Source: Leucothrix arctica (GTDB lineage: Bacteria > Pseudomonadota > Gammaproteobacteria > Thiotrichales > Thiotrichaceae). Taken from it: a DNA stretch of 64,000 nucleotides. The notes beneath the pieces were generated by a model. It saw nothing but the letters and a program-made list of their open reading frames with translations. It had not been told where the DNA came from and made no database searches. The DNA lies in contig NZ_QGKL01000029.1 in the NCBI RefSeq assembly GCF_003172895.1, forward strand, positions 269,412 to 333,411, written 5' to 3'. The position numbers and the translations under genes were made by a program. Below are positions 17,263 to 26,606 of the stretch, in pieces. How positions within the stretch are numbered: the stretch's first letter is position 1; each line of letters begins with the position of its first letter.

Positions 17263-17904
17263 ATGATTAAGTACGAACGTGACCCAAAGCTTATCCAAAA
17301 AGCATCGATTAAAAGTATTCGTGAGACGCTCCAACTTGATGACGTAAAAAGTCATGAACAGCAGTTACTCGTTCGAATGGTTTATGCCTATGGCGATACC
17401 AATATTGTTCCTGATACTCATATAAGCGATACCGCGATTGAAAGCGGACTACTTGCACTTAAGAAAAATGCCAACATTATTTGTGACTCCAAAATGGTCA
17501 TGGAGGGGTTGAAGCAACAATACCTAAGCAAAGAACCTATCTGTCTAATTGATCGCCCCAAAGTTATTTCTCAAGCCAAGGCAAACAAGATTACCCGCGC
17601 CATGGTATCGGTCGACAACTGGAAGCGTTACGCAGAAGGAAGTATCGTTTTAATTGGTAACGAAGAGACTGCTTTATTACGACTAATGGAGCTATTAGAA
17701 CAAGATAAAATTGGCAAGCCTGCACTCATTATCGGCATCCCTCGCGGCTATCTAAATACAGTTAAAGCCAAGCAATACCTCTGGGATAACCACAAACAGT
17801 TGGGTACGCCTTGTATGACAGTCTCCGGGACAAAAGGAGGTAGTACACTGACAGCCGCAGCAATGAATGGCTTAATTTACCTGCAAGAAGGTGTTTTGCT
17901 CTAA
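17263..17904 (+). CDS. Precorrin-8X methylmutase-like protein (CobH/CbiC family), catalytic His replaced
   Basis: The 213-residue protein aligns by eye with CobH/CbiC along its length: YERDPKLIQKASIKSIR at the start, a RMVYAYGD segment, GSIVLIGNEETALLRLMELL (substrate pocket) and GTKGGSTLTAAAMN near the end. CobH moves a methyl group in the corrin ring to make hydrogenobyrinic acid. The catalytic His of the RMxHACG motif is Tyr41 here and the adjacent Cys is Tyr43. No other cobalamin genes or B12 riboswitch are nearby. It may therefore be a repurposed tetrapyrrole-binding protein. Confidence 0.75.
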   Translation: MIKYERDPKLIQKASIKSIRETLQLDDVKSHEQQLLVRMVYAYGDTNIVPDTHISDTAIESGLLALKKNANIICDSKMVMEGLKQQYLSKEPICLIDRPKVISQAKANKITRAMVSVDNWKRYAEGSIVLIGNEETALLRLMELLEQDKIGKPALIIGIPRGYLNTVKAKQYLWDNHKQLGTPCMTVSGTKGGSTLTAAAMNGLIYLQEGVLL

Positions 17905-17942
17905 AAACCCACAAAATAGCTCACTTCCCGCATAACAAATAC

Positions 17943-17972
17943 CTGACACCTCTGTATAAATTACGTTATATT
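17943..17972 (+). promoter_or_regulatory. Putative promoter of the ankyrin lipoprotein gene
   Basis: CTGACA (17943-17948) and TATATT (17967-17972) are separated by 18 bases, a good sigma-70 match. Transcription would begin near 17980, exactly where the long inverted repeat of the leader starts. Confidence 0.5.
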
Positions 17973-17980
17973 AGATTGGC

Positions 17981-18069
17981 TGTTTGTTACTCGTAAGACA
18001 CGCCAAAAGGCTGGCGCTAATCTATAAAATTACGATCAAAAAGCAGTCAGAAATCTCGCGTAACAAACA
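17981..18069 (+). ncRNA. Structured 5' leader of the ankyrin lipoprotein gene
   Basis: TGTTTGTTAC (17981-17990) and GTAACAAACA (18060-18069) are perfect 10-base inverted arms that would close an 89-base domain. Inside is the hairpin CGCCA/TGGCG (18001-18016). The 3' arm ends about 20 bases before the ribosome binding site AGGGAAAGGG (18089-18097), so folding could influence translation. It resembles no riboswitch I know. Confidence 0.35.
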
Positions 18070-18104
18070 ATTAAAAAACAGACTACTAGGGAAAGGGTCC
18101 ATAC

Positions 18105-19409
18105 ATGATTTTTTTTAGATTCATGTCTGCTGTCGCACTACCAGCTATGCTGGTGCTATCTGGATGTGGCGGTGAATCATCGACAATAAATTCAACTGCT
18201 GGAGCAATAACGCCTGACAACTCAAATAATACAGAGTCAGGAACAACTCCTTCAGCGACACCAGTTGGTGCTGCAAGCCCTAAAGGCTTTGCAGCACCAA
18301 CATACACTACAAAAAAGCGTAATCTTCAACGACGCGCTGTACCTCCTCGACCTGCAGGTGGTCCCGTTATATCTAAAGCAATGGCGGACAACCTAAATGC
18401 GGGTAGCATGAAAGAAGCTGAGCGTTTCTTAAAAATGGGTGCTGATGTCAATTACACTGGCACAAACAGGGAACCTGTTTTATACACCGCTATACGTCGT
18501 GGTAATTACGAGTTCGCTGATAGCTTAATTTTGCATGGGGCTAATGCAAATTTAGCAAACGGCAACGGCACAAGTCCGCTACAGCTTGCTATCATGAAAG
18601 GCCATCAACCAACAGTTGACCTATTACTTAAGAATGGTGCAGATGCTGACTATTCTAGTAATCAAGGCAGCTTGCTAGGTATGGCTGTTGAGAGAGGCAA
18701 CACACCTCTTGCTAGACAATTACTGGAGTATGGCGCAAGCGCAGATTCACGTGGCGTACGTGGCACTGTCCTTTATAGCGCAGTGGTAAGTGGTAATAAA
18801 GGCCTGACCTCTTCCCTATTACAATATAAAGCTAACGCTAATACAGTGACACCTGACGGTCGTATTCTTCATACCGCAGTTGCAGGAAGTCACACATCAA
18901 TTGTACAAGAGCTTCTTCGTTATGGCGCAGATGCAAATATTGGAGCACTCAAAGGTACTCCGATACAAATGGCTATTCGTACAGGTAATGCAGCTATCGT
19001 AGGCTTACTGACACGTGGTGGCGCATCATCTAATGTATCTGACAGTATCGGTGAGAGCTTGTTACACAAAGCATCTGCTCGTGGCTTAACAGGCGTTGTC
19101 CAGTCACTTATTAGTGGTGGCGCGGATGTTAATGCAACCGATAAATTTAACGAGACGCCTCTGCACGAAGCTGCAGCAAAGGGTCAGTTGGACGTCGTTA
19201 AATTACTACTAGCAAGCGGCGCAAACAAAAGAGCCCTAACGACTAAAGGCTGGACAGCATTACATGAGTCTGCACGTTTCGGTCATGCCGAAACATCGTC
19301 ATACCTTATTGCTCAAGGCTTAAGTCGTAACGCTAAAAACAGTGACGGCATGACACCAAAAGCACTCGCAGCACATTTGAATCATACTGCTGTTATGCCA
19401 ATGCTATAA
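18105..19409 (+). CDS. Ankyrin-repeat lipoprotein
   Basis: The 434-residue protein has a lipoprotein signal with lipobox LSGC (Cys21), then a Ser/Thr/Pro-rich linker to about residue 85. About ten ankyrin repeats follow to the C-terminus; clear units carry ADVNYTGTNREPVLYTAIRRG, GNGTSPLQLAIMKGH, FNETPLHEAAAKGQ and TKGWTALHESARFGH. It is predicted to be an outer-membrane-anchored periplasmic or surface protein for protein-protein contacts. AGGGAAAGGG precedes ATG 18105; ATG 18123 is an alternative start. Partner and function unknown. Confidence 0.88.
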   Translation: MIFFRFMSAVALPAMLVLSGCGGESSTINSTAGAITPDNSNNTESGTTPSATPVGAASPKGFAAPTYTTKKRNLQRRAVPPRPAGGPVISKAMADNLNAGSMKEAERFLKMGADVNYTGTNREPVLYTAIRRGNYEFADSLILHGANANLANGNGTSPLQLAIMKGHQPTVDLLLKNGADADYSSNQGSLLGMAVERGNTPLARQLLEYGASADSRGVRGTVLYSAVVSGNKGLTSSLLQYKANANTVTPDGRILHTAVAGSHTSIVQELLRYGADANIGALKGTPIQMAIRTGNAAIVGLLTRGGASSNVSDSIGESLLHKASARGLTGVVQSLISGGADVNATDKFNETPLHEAAAKGQLDVVKLLLASGANKRALTTKGWTALHESARFGHAETSSYLIAQGLSRNAKNSDGMTPKALAAHLNHTAVMPML

Positions 19410-19413
19410 ACGA

Positions 19414-20927
19414 CTATTGGGCTGCCAATAATCGATCCATCGCACGATACGAGACAGCTTCACTCAGGTGGGCTGTCTCGATGTTTTCTGCTTGATCAAG
19501 ATCCGCAATGGTTCTTGCGACCTTCAATATCCGATGCCTGGCTCTCGCTGACAGTTTAAACTTCTCTAATACCATCCCCAGTAACTCTTCATCATCCTTC
19601 GACAAGCCGCAGTACGTTTTAATTTGGCTAGCCGCTAATGCATAATTTGGTTTCTGCTGACGCAGCTGTTGTATTTCTCTAGCTGCACACACACGTCTTT
19701 CACTTGCTGACTTGTTTCTGAGTCCTCATCATTACTCATATCCACATGACTCACTCTCGGAACATTGATTTGTATATCGATGCGATCAAGGAAAGGCGCA
19801 GATAGTCGTTTACGATAACGACGCTGCTGCTCCATCGTGCACTGGCACTGAGTATTCAAGTCACAATCTAAACCTTGAGGACATGGGTTCATCGCAGCAA
19901 TGAGTTGGAACTGTGCAGGATAATTAGCTTGTCGTGCCGCACGCGATAAGACAATTTTACCCGTCTCTAGTGGCTCTCTTAACACCTCTAACACAGGCCC
20001 TTTAAACTGAGTTAACTCATCTAAAAACAATACACCATGATGTGCCAATGAGATTTCACCCGGCATGACTTTCGCTCCACCGCCAACTAAGGCGACTGCC
20101 GAAGCGGTATGATGCGGCTCACGAAAAGGACGCCTTGCCCAATCATCTGGATCAAAGCCATGATGACTCACCGACGCAATTGAAGCTGACTCCAACGCCT
20201 CTTGCTCAGTCATCTCTGGCAAAATTGTGGGTAAGCGACTCGCCAACATGGTTTTACCCGTACCTGGAGGCCCCACCATTAATAAATGGTGCCCGCCCGC
20301 TGCGGCTATTTCTAATGCTCGTTTTGCTTGAAACTGGCCTTTCACATCAGACAAGTCGACGGTGTAACTACTCTCCTGCTGACTAATATCCGCACGCTTA
20401 TAGTGATCCAGTAGTTTTTTGTTATTAAGATGCTCGACTACTTCAATCAAATTTCGGCAAGGCAGTACTTTTGCCTGCTGAATTATCCCGGCTTCTTTCG
20501 CATTTTCAGCCGGTAATATAATTGCCCTTCCCTCACCATGCGCCGCAAAAGCGGTTGGCAATACTGCACTGACGACACGTAATTCACCACTTAACGCTAA
20601 CTCGCCGATAAACTCATATTCATCTAAAGCAGATTGTTCAATTTGTTGTGACGCTGCCAAAATACCAACGGCAATCGGCAAGTCAAAACGCCCACCTTGC
20701 TTTGGCTTATCGGCAGGTGCAAGGTTGACAGTAATGCGATTATTAGGAAATTCAAAACCAGAATTAATGATCGCAGAACGTACTCGATCCTTACTTTCTT
20801 TAACCGCAGCTTCCGGTAATCCAACAATAGAAAACCCTGGTAAACCATAACTAAGATCAACCTCAACACTGACTTGGGGAGCATTTACACCATCGTTGGT
20901 GCGCGTATATGAAACGGCTAGAGTCAT
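19414..20927 (-). pseudogene. comM: comM (YifB-type Mg-chelatase-like ATPase), frameshifted in a GT repeat
   Basis: The first 415 or so codons (from 20927) match ComM: YGLPGFSIVGLPEAAVKE, Walker A GPPGTGKT, Walker B VLFLDE, and GLDCDLNTQCQC. The C-terminal domain continues in another frame (19414-19692) with LSARARHRILKVARTIADL and HLSEAVSYR. The switch falls at a (GT)4 tract (19686-19694). Removing one GT unit restores VKDVCAAREIQQ, a normal ComM junction, and a full-length protein of about 500 residues. ComM is a hexameric helicase that extends branch migration during natural transformation. The slip may be a real mutation, a phase-variable tract or a sequencing error. Confidence 0.85.
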
Positions 20928-21085
20928 GATTTTATTATTAGTTATTTGACAAGACTCTCCATGCTAGCAAAAGGCCAGAGCATCCGTCGCAACATCAGAC
21001 AAGAGGAAGTAAGCTTTAATGTGCAGCAAAAGCCAAAATAATCTACACTAGGCCTATTTATGTGATCCCTTAAAGGCTTATTACT

Positions 21086-22624
21086 GTGACTACTGTTTCT
21101 GCTCCTCGTCGTAACACAATTTTGATTATTCTTGATGGCTTTGGTACTAACCCTAGCAAACAAAACAATGCCGTTTATGAGGCTAATACTCCTAACTTGG
21201 ATCGTTACTTCGGCTCAAACACACACACAACACTACAAGCATCGGGTAACCCTGTCGGACTTCCAGAAGGCCAAATGGGTAACTCTGAAGTGGGTCACTT
21301 AACCATTGGTTGCGGCACCATCATCAAGCAAAACTTGGTACGTATTGATGACGCGATTGAAGATGGTAGCTTTGCTAAAGACGAAACGATCCTAAACGCA
21401 ATCAAAGCAGCGAAATCAGCTAACCGCCCTTTACACTTAATTGGATTAGCTTCTGACGGTGGTGTTCATAGCCATATCACCCACCTTTGCGCTTTAATTG
21501 AAATCTGTGCTGAGAATGGTGTAACGCCAATGATTCATGCGATTACAGATGGCCGTGACACGTCACCTAAGTCAGGTAAGCGTTTCATCAAAATCATACA
21601 AGACTGCCTAGACAAGAATGGCGGAAAAATCGCATCAGTCAGTGGTCGTTTCTACGCAATGGACCGTGACCAACGCTGGGAACGTACTGAGCAAGCATGG
21701 CAAGCAATGGCAAACCACCAAGGCCCTAACTTCGCTAATGCTATGGATGTCATGGAAGCGGGCTATGCGGCTGGTGAGACTGACGAATTCATTACACCTT
21801 GCTTCATTGATGGCGCAGAAAAGGTTCAAAGTAATGACTCTGTTTTATTCTTCAACTTCCGTAATGACCGTCCACGCCAAATGGCTGCCGCACTAGCACC
21901 AACAACATTTGACGGTTTTGATCGTGGTGATTTTGAAGGTGTTAGCCTCACAACAATGACTGAGTATGATAGTGTCTTAACAGGCCCTATCGTTTTTGCT
22001 AAAGAAGAGCCTGCAACATGCCTATCTAAGGTCATCAGTGAAGCAGGCATCAAGCAACTTCATTGTGCTGAAACAGAGAAATACGCTCACGTTACTTTCT
22101 TCTTCAACGGTGGAAAAGAAGAGCCTTATGAAGGTGAAGACCGTATCGTTATCAAGTCACCAGATGTAACAACATACGATGAGTGCCCAGAAATGAGCGC
22201 TGCTGAAGTGGCTGATACGGTTGTTGGAGCACTGAATGAAAAAGAGCATGGTTTCATCGTTGTAAACTTTGCGAATGGCGACATGGTAGGTCACACAGCG
22301 ATCCCTGATGCCATCATCAAAGCAGTTGAAGCGATGGATACTGAGGTAGGTCGTGTCCTAGACGCTGCTGTCGCAAATGATTACTCAGTGATCTTAACGG
22401 CTGACCACGGTAATTGTGATGAGTATGTTGACCCGATCAGCAAAGAGCCAAATACACAACACACGGTTTACCCTGTACCTTGCTTACTAATCGACCAAGT
22501 ATATTGGACAGTTAGCTCAAGTGGTGGTCTTGGAAACCTTGCACCTACCATCTTGCAATTGATGGGCTTAGAGCAACCAAAAGAAATGAGCTGTAAGTCA
22601 TTACTACTGACTGAACTCGCATAA
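21086..22624 (+). CDS. gpmI: 2,3-bisphosphoglycerate-independent phosphoglycerate mutase
   Basis: The 512-residue enzyme interconverts 3- and 2-phosphoglycerate in glycolysis using two Mn ions. The phospho-Ser is Ser67 in MGNSEVGH. ILDGFG at the start, ITDGRDT, FNFRNDRPRQM and the metal site TADHGNCD are diagnostic. The only fitting start is GTG at 21086. It is transcribed divergently from comM and is followed by a CAP-domain lipoprotein. Confidence 0.97.
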   Translation: MTTVSAPRRNTILIILDGFGTNPSKQNNAVYEANTPNLDRYFGSNTHTTLQASGNPVGLPEGQMGNSEVGHLTIGCGTIIKQNLVRIDDAIEDGSFAKDETILNAIKAAKSANRPLHLIGLASDGGVHSHITHLCALIEICAENGVTPMIHAITDGRDTSPKSGKRFIKIIQDCLDKNGGKIASVSGRFYAMDRDQRWERTEQAWQAMANHQGPNFANAMDVMEAGYAAGETDEFITPCFIDGAEKVQSNDSVLFFNFRNDRPRQMAAALAPTTFDGFDRGDFEGVSLTTMTEYDSVLTGPIVFAKEEPATCLSKVISEAGIKQLHCAETEKYAHVTFFFNGGKEEPYEGEDRIVIKSPDVTTYDECPEMSAAEVADTVVGALNEKEHGFIVVNFANGDMVGHTAIPDAIIKAVEAMDTEVGRVLDAAVANDYSVILTADHGNCDEYVDPISKEPNTQHTVYPVPCLLIDQVYWTVSSSGGLGNLAPTILQLMGLEQPKEMSCKSLLLTELA

Positions 22625-22695
22625 AAACAGTTTGCTAAAGGATCTGCAGACTCGTTCAAATGGATTTGTTTTCTGAATTTAATAGGAAAATAATA

Positions 22696-23331
22696 ATGTC
22701 TTGGAAAAACACCAAAAAGGTCGCTATTAGTTTAGCGGCCGCTGTATTACTTGTGGCTTGCGGTGGTGGAAATAGCAACCAAAAAGAAGTTGTTAGACAC
22801 ACTGCTCCAGATGCACATGGACACAAAGAAGCAACAGCCTTAGGCGCAATTTCTAATCGTAGTCGGTTTGCTAATAGTGTTGCAGCACACAACAAAGTCA
22901 GAACAGCGCACGGGCTTAACCCGATGCGTTGGTCAGATAGTTTGGCGGCTTATGCTCAGGAATGGGCTGATCAGTTAGCAAACACTAACAATTGTAAAAT
23001 GCGTCATCGTCCACACAATGGCGGGAAGTTTAACCAAGTACACGGTGAAAACTTATGGTGGGCAAGCCCAAGAGTGTGGTCTGACGGTTTGAAAGAAGTT
23101 CAAAACATTACTATTGATCGTGTTGTAAAAGATTGGGCCGATGAAAAGCCGTTTTACAACTACAATACTAACGGCTGTAAAGCCGGCGAACAATGTGGCC
23201 ACTACACACAGATAGTATGGAGAGAGACCACAGAGGTCGGCTGTGCTTACCAACAATGTAGTGATAAGTCACAGCTTTGGGTGTGTAACTACAACCCACC
23301 GGGTAATTATATCGGTGAGCGTCCTTACTAA
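22696..23331 (+). CDS. CAP/SCP-domain lipoprotein (PR-1-like)
   Basis: Starting at ATG 22696 (AGGAAAATAATA upstream), the 211-residue protein has lipobox LVAC. A CAP domain covers the C-terminal 150 residues, with AHNKVRTAHGLNPMRW, HGENLWW, CGHYTQIVWRETTEVGC and the end VCNYNPPGNYIGERPY. The cavity His and Glu residues of CAP proteins are present. It is lipid-anchored and exported; bacterial CAP proteins have been linked to lipid binding or proteolysis, but no activity can be assigned. Its last four bases overlap the end of the converging DsbA-family gene. Confidence 0.88.
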   Translation: MSWKNTKKVAISLAAAVLLVACGGGNSNQKEVVRHTAPDAHGHKEATALGAISNRSRFANSVAAHNKVRTAHGLNPMRWSDSLAAYAQEWADQLANTNNCKMRHRPHNGGKFNQVHGENLWWASPRVWSDGLKEVQNITIDRVVKDWADEKPFYNYNTNGCKAGEQCGHYTQIVWRETTEVGCAYQQCSDKSQLWVCNYNPPGNYIGERPY

Positions 23332-23951
23332 ACGCCCAGTGCTTTTAGTGTCGCTTTAGCTTGGTTGTAATCTAGCGGGATAGACTTATACCCTTTAGAA
23401 GTATGTAGTATCAAACTAGGAAAGCCTTGAGCGCCGATTTCAGCGCTCAAGCGCATTTCCGCTTTCAGTGCTTTATTCGTGTGCGCGCTGTTCAAGTCTT
23501 TCTCAAAGTACACTTCATTCAGACCCAACTCACCTGCAATCTCAACTAACGTAGCATCGTCTGACGGATTTCTCGCGTTCAAATAATACGCTTCTTGGAT
23601 AGCACGAATCATCGGCTTTTCTTTATCTGGGTTCTGACTTTTTGCCGCAAGTACCGCGCGACATGAAGGGTAAGTAGAACGACGTGGGTGGCATTTTTTC
23701 CAGAAGTCAAAGTTGAATTCTGTACCCGGAATGCGCTTCTGAATATCTTTCCAAGTACCTTGTAACGATTTCTGCATTTCTTTAGGCATTGGCGCTGTTG
23801 AATCTGGTGCTAAACCACCCATTACATAACGAACCTCAATATGCTTAGGTAGTTTGTGTAAAATTCTTTCCCACGTAGGCACAAAGCCCCAACACCAACT
23901 GCACATTGGGTCGTGAACGTAGTAAAGTATAGTCTGATTACTCTGAGTCAT
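23328..23951 (-). CDS. DsbA-family thioredoxin-fold protein (FrnE-like)
   Basis: The 207-residue protein lacks a signal peptide and has the thioredoxin-fold active site CSWC (Cys17/Cys20) followed by a helical insert. Residues DPMCSWCWGF and QGFPSLIL (cis-Pro loop) place it with cytoplasmic FrnE-like oxidoreductases of the DsbA superfamily. It probably handles thiol exchange or polyketide-type isomerisation; the substrate is unknown. It is divergent from the small lipoprotein at 23975. Confidence 0.85.
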   Translation of the reverse strand: MTQSNQTILYYVHDPMCSWCWGFVPTWERILHKLPKHIEVRYVMGGLAPDSTAPMPKEMQKSLQGTWKDIQKRIPGTEFNFDFWKKCHPRRSTYPSCRAVLAAKSQNPDKEKPMIRAIQEAYYLNARNPSDDATLVEIAGELGLNEVYFEKDLNSAHTNKALKAEMRLSAEIGAQGFPSLILHTSKGYKSIPLDYNQAKATLKALGV

Positions 23952-23974
23952 TATTGAAACCTATAGGAGAAAAA

Positions 23975-24313
23975 ATGTTACGCAAAATCATTTTATTAGT
24001 TGCGTTAAGCACGCTACTAGCGGCTTGTACGCAAGAAACACAAAATCGCCTGAGCCGTTCAATCAACAACTGGACAGGTACTAACGGTATACTTGAAATC
24101 TACGCAGGCGACAAGCTTGCTAAGCGTTTCATGAAAATAGACAAACTATCAACAGCTGCTGGAACAACGTCAGAAGTTGATCGCCCTTACCGCTACGGCT
24201 ATGGCGTTCTTGACGCTAACTTAAACGGTAAAGCTGATTCTGGCGAAAAGAAAGTTTACTTCGAATTCAGTGACTATTCTACTTCTTACATCTTCTACGA
24301 AGATCCAGCGTAA
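23975..24313 (+). CDS. Small lipoprotein, unknown function
   Basis: From ATG 23975, preceded by AGGAGAAAAA, the protein has 112 residues with lipobox LAAC. The mature part contains GYGVLDANLNGKADSGEKKVY, an Asp/Asn-rich loop like a calcium site, and ends in a Tyr/Ser-rich strand. An upstream in-frame TTG (23954) lacks a binding site. A bidirectional terminator follows. No family recognised. Confidence 0.65.
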   Translation: MLRKIILLVALSTLLAACTQETQNRLSRSINNWTGTNGILEIYAGDKLAKRFMKIDKLSTAAGTTSEVDRPYRYGYGVLDANLNGKADSGEKKVYFEFSDYSTSYIFYEDPA

Positions 24314-24324
24314 GTAGACTCACT

Positions 24325-24356
24325 AAAAAAGGCAGCTTTCTTAAGCTGCCTTTTTT
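24325..24356. terminator. Bidirectional terminator
   Basis: GGCAGCTT/AAGCTGCC (24331-24350) with a TTCT-type loop is flanked by A6 on the left and T6 on the right, serving the lipoprotein gene rightward and cysH leftward. Confidence 0.85.
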
Positions 24357-24389
24357 GCTAGCAATACTATAAAAGTGAAAGGGTATGAG

Positions 24390-25130
24390 CTAACTTTCAT
24401 CTAGGTGTAAGCCACACTCTCGAGTAACACCATTAAAACGCGTATCTTCCTCACGCATCCCTTCTACAAACTTACGTGTGGTGTGTGTATCACCAACACT
24501 CACATAACCTTGCTCCCATAGCGGGTGATACGGTAAATCATGTTCCTTAAGATACAAGTGCACATCACGGTTTGACCAATCGACAATAGGATGAAACTTC
24601 ACACGGCCTGTTTGAAACTCAAGGAGTTTACGCTCAGAACGCGACTCCGACTGTGAACGACGTAAGCCGCTATACCATGTACCAGCAGCGACTTTAGTCA
24701 TCGCTCGTAACATCGGCTCAACTTTATTGATGCGGTTATATTTTTTCAACCCGTCTTCACCCTGCTCCCATAACTCACCAAAACGTGCTTCTTGCCAAGC
24801 GGGTGTCATATCAGCACTAAACACTTGCAGGTTCAGATTTAGGCGCTCTTTCATTTCATCGACAAAGCGATACGTTTCTGGAAATAAGTAGCCAGTATCA
24901 AACAACAACACTGGAATATCAGGCAAATGCCTCGTCATTAGATGCAACATCACCGCTGATTGAATGCCAAAGCTAGAAGACAACACATGGTCACGTGGCA
25001 AGTTCTCTAACGCCCACTCAATGCGTGTATCAACAGACTGTGTTTCTAACCACTCATTCGCAGTGTTAAAGACTGTTGGCCATTCTTTCTTTTGCTGAGT
25101 GTCTGCTTGCGGATTCGTGGATTCAATCAT
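24390..25130 (-). CDS. cysH: Phosphoadenylyl-sulfate (PAPS) reductase
   Basis: From ATG 25130 the protein has 246 residues. [14 protein letters not shown] and [12 protein letters not shown] are PAPS/APS reductase motifs, and the C-terminal ECGLH carries the single active-site Cys. The CC...CxxC iron-sulfur pairs of APS reductases are absent, so the substrate should be PAPS, reduced to sulfite with thioredoxin or glutaredoxin. A TTG five codons upstream (25145) is unlikely as start. No other cys genes are adjacent. Confidence 0.95.
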   Translation of the reverse strand: MIESTNPQADTQQKKEWPTVFNTANEWLETQSVDTRIEWALENLPRDHVLSSSFGIQSAVMLHLMTRHLPDIPVLLFDTGYLFPETYRFVDEMKERLNLNLQVFSADMTPAWQEARFGELWEQGEDGLKKYNRINKVEPMLRAMTKVAAGTWYSGLRRSQSESRSERKLLEFQTGRVKFHPIVDWSNRDVHLYLKEHDLPYHPLWEQGYVSVGDTHTTRKFVEGMREEDTRFNGVTRECGLHLDES

Positions 25131-25227
25131 TAGAGGGTTTCCCAATTTTCAGTGTGTCGAGATTATAGCGGAGAATACGTTCATTAGCCCATTGCTGTCT
25201 TGCAGAACAAGTATGCGTTAGCGCATC

Positions 25228-26472
25228 TCAATAAATGCCCTCAGGCCCTTTGCTCTCACGCTTAATTTCACTGATCACCCTAAGTCGCACAAGTCTCAGC
25301 TGTTCTTTCACATCCGCACCCGTAAACCCTGCATCCAAAATCGGCTTAACAGGTACAACACTCGTCGCTTCCATCAACTTCGTATAAAAGTCGGCCTGCA
25401 AATAAGCGCGGTCTTCAAACGTTGGACGTCCACGACTATCAGCCTTACATGCCAGTAAGAACTGCTTGAAACGCTCGGGTTTACGATAAGCATCTGCTGC
25501 CATAATCGTTTTCAGTAGCGTCTTTGGTTTCACATCAAATGCACGGTGCACATGTGTGTGATAACGACAGGTTAACTCAGCAAGTTGGCGATATTCAGTC
25601 GGTACTTTCAATCGCTGGCACAGCTCAGTCACTAATGGCACACCTGACTCTTCATGCCCATAGTGATGCGGCAATATGTCCGCCGGCGTTATGCCTTTAC
25701 CCAAGTCATGTGTTAACGCAGCAAAGCGTGTCACTGGGTCATCAGTCAACAAGCAGCATTGATGAACAACCATCATCACATGAATGCCCGTATCAACTTC
25801 AGGATGGTATTCCTTCACTTGCGGCACACCAAACAAACGGTCAATTTCTGGGAATAATACCTTTAATGCACCACAACTGCGTAATGCTTGGAAAAACTCT
25901 TCAGGGTGATCTTCTGTCAGTGCTTTTTGAGTCTCTTGCCACACGCGCTCAGGCACTAATGCATCAACCTCGCCTGCAGCGACCATGTCTGTCATTAGCG
26001 TGAGTGTTTCATCTGCAATAGTGAAACCAAGTTTATGGAAACGCGCCAAAAAACGAGCAATACGTAGGATACGCACAGGGTCTTCAGCGAATGCTGATGA
26101 CACATGCCTTAACACGCGATTTTTAATATCTGCCTGACCATCATAAGGGTCAATTAAGCCACCCTCCGCATCTTCAGCGATGGCATTAATGGTTAAGTCA
26201 CGACGCGCCAAATCTTGCTCAAGCGTCACGCACTCCGCAGTATCAAATTCAAACCCGTGATAGCCCGCTTTGGTTTTACGCTCAGTGCGAGCTAGTGCAT
26301 ATTCTTCATGAGATTCAGGATGCAGGAACACAGGAAAGTCCTTACCGACAGAGCGATAACCTTTCTCCAACATCCGCTTAGGACTTGTTCCAACCACCAC
26401 CCAGTCACGGTCTTTAACAGAGATCCCTAACAACTTATCTCGTACTGCGCCGCCAACTAAAAAAATATCCAC
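25228..26472 (-). CDS. cca: Multifunctional CCA tRNA nucleotidyltransferase (HD-domain type)
   Basis: The 414-residue protein matches gammaproteobacterial CCA-adding enzymes. The nucleotidyltransferase head has LVGGAVRDKLLG and the metal pair in DRDWVVVG; then RRDLTINAIAED, DPVRILRIARF and an HD domain (THDLGKG) with phosphohydrolase activity. It builds or repairs the 3' CCA of tRNAs. It stands alone on this strand, with cysH 98 bases downstream. Confidence 0.97.
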   Translation of the reverse strand: MDIFLVGGAVRDKLLGISVKDRDWVVVGTSPKRMLEKGYRSVGKDFPVFLHPESHEEYALARTERKTKAGYHGFEFDTAECVTLEQDLARRDLTINAIAEDAEGGLIDPYDGQADIKNRVLRHVSSAFAEDPVRILRIARFLARFHKLGFTIADETLTLMTDMVAAGEVDALVPERVWQETQKALTEDHPEEFFQALRSCGALKVLFPEIDRLFGVPQVKEYHPEVDTGIHVMMVVHQCCLLTDDPVTRFAALTHDLGKGITPADILPHHYGHEESGVPLVTELCQRLKVPTEYRQLAELTCRYHTHVHRAFDVKPKTLLKTIMAADAYRKPERFKQFLLACKADSRGRPTFEDRAYLQADFYTKLMEATSVVPVKPILDAGFTGADVKEQLRLVRLRVISEIKRESKGPEGIY

Positions 26473-26606
26473 TTTCCACTCCCATCAAGCTATACCAGCT
26501 TTAAATCTATTCAATACTACTTAGGCGATGAGCCTCACACTTTTTAAAGACATAAGCAATAGTTTCCGATTTAATAGCCATTTCTGTCCCCCTTACTGTT
26601 ATTAAA

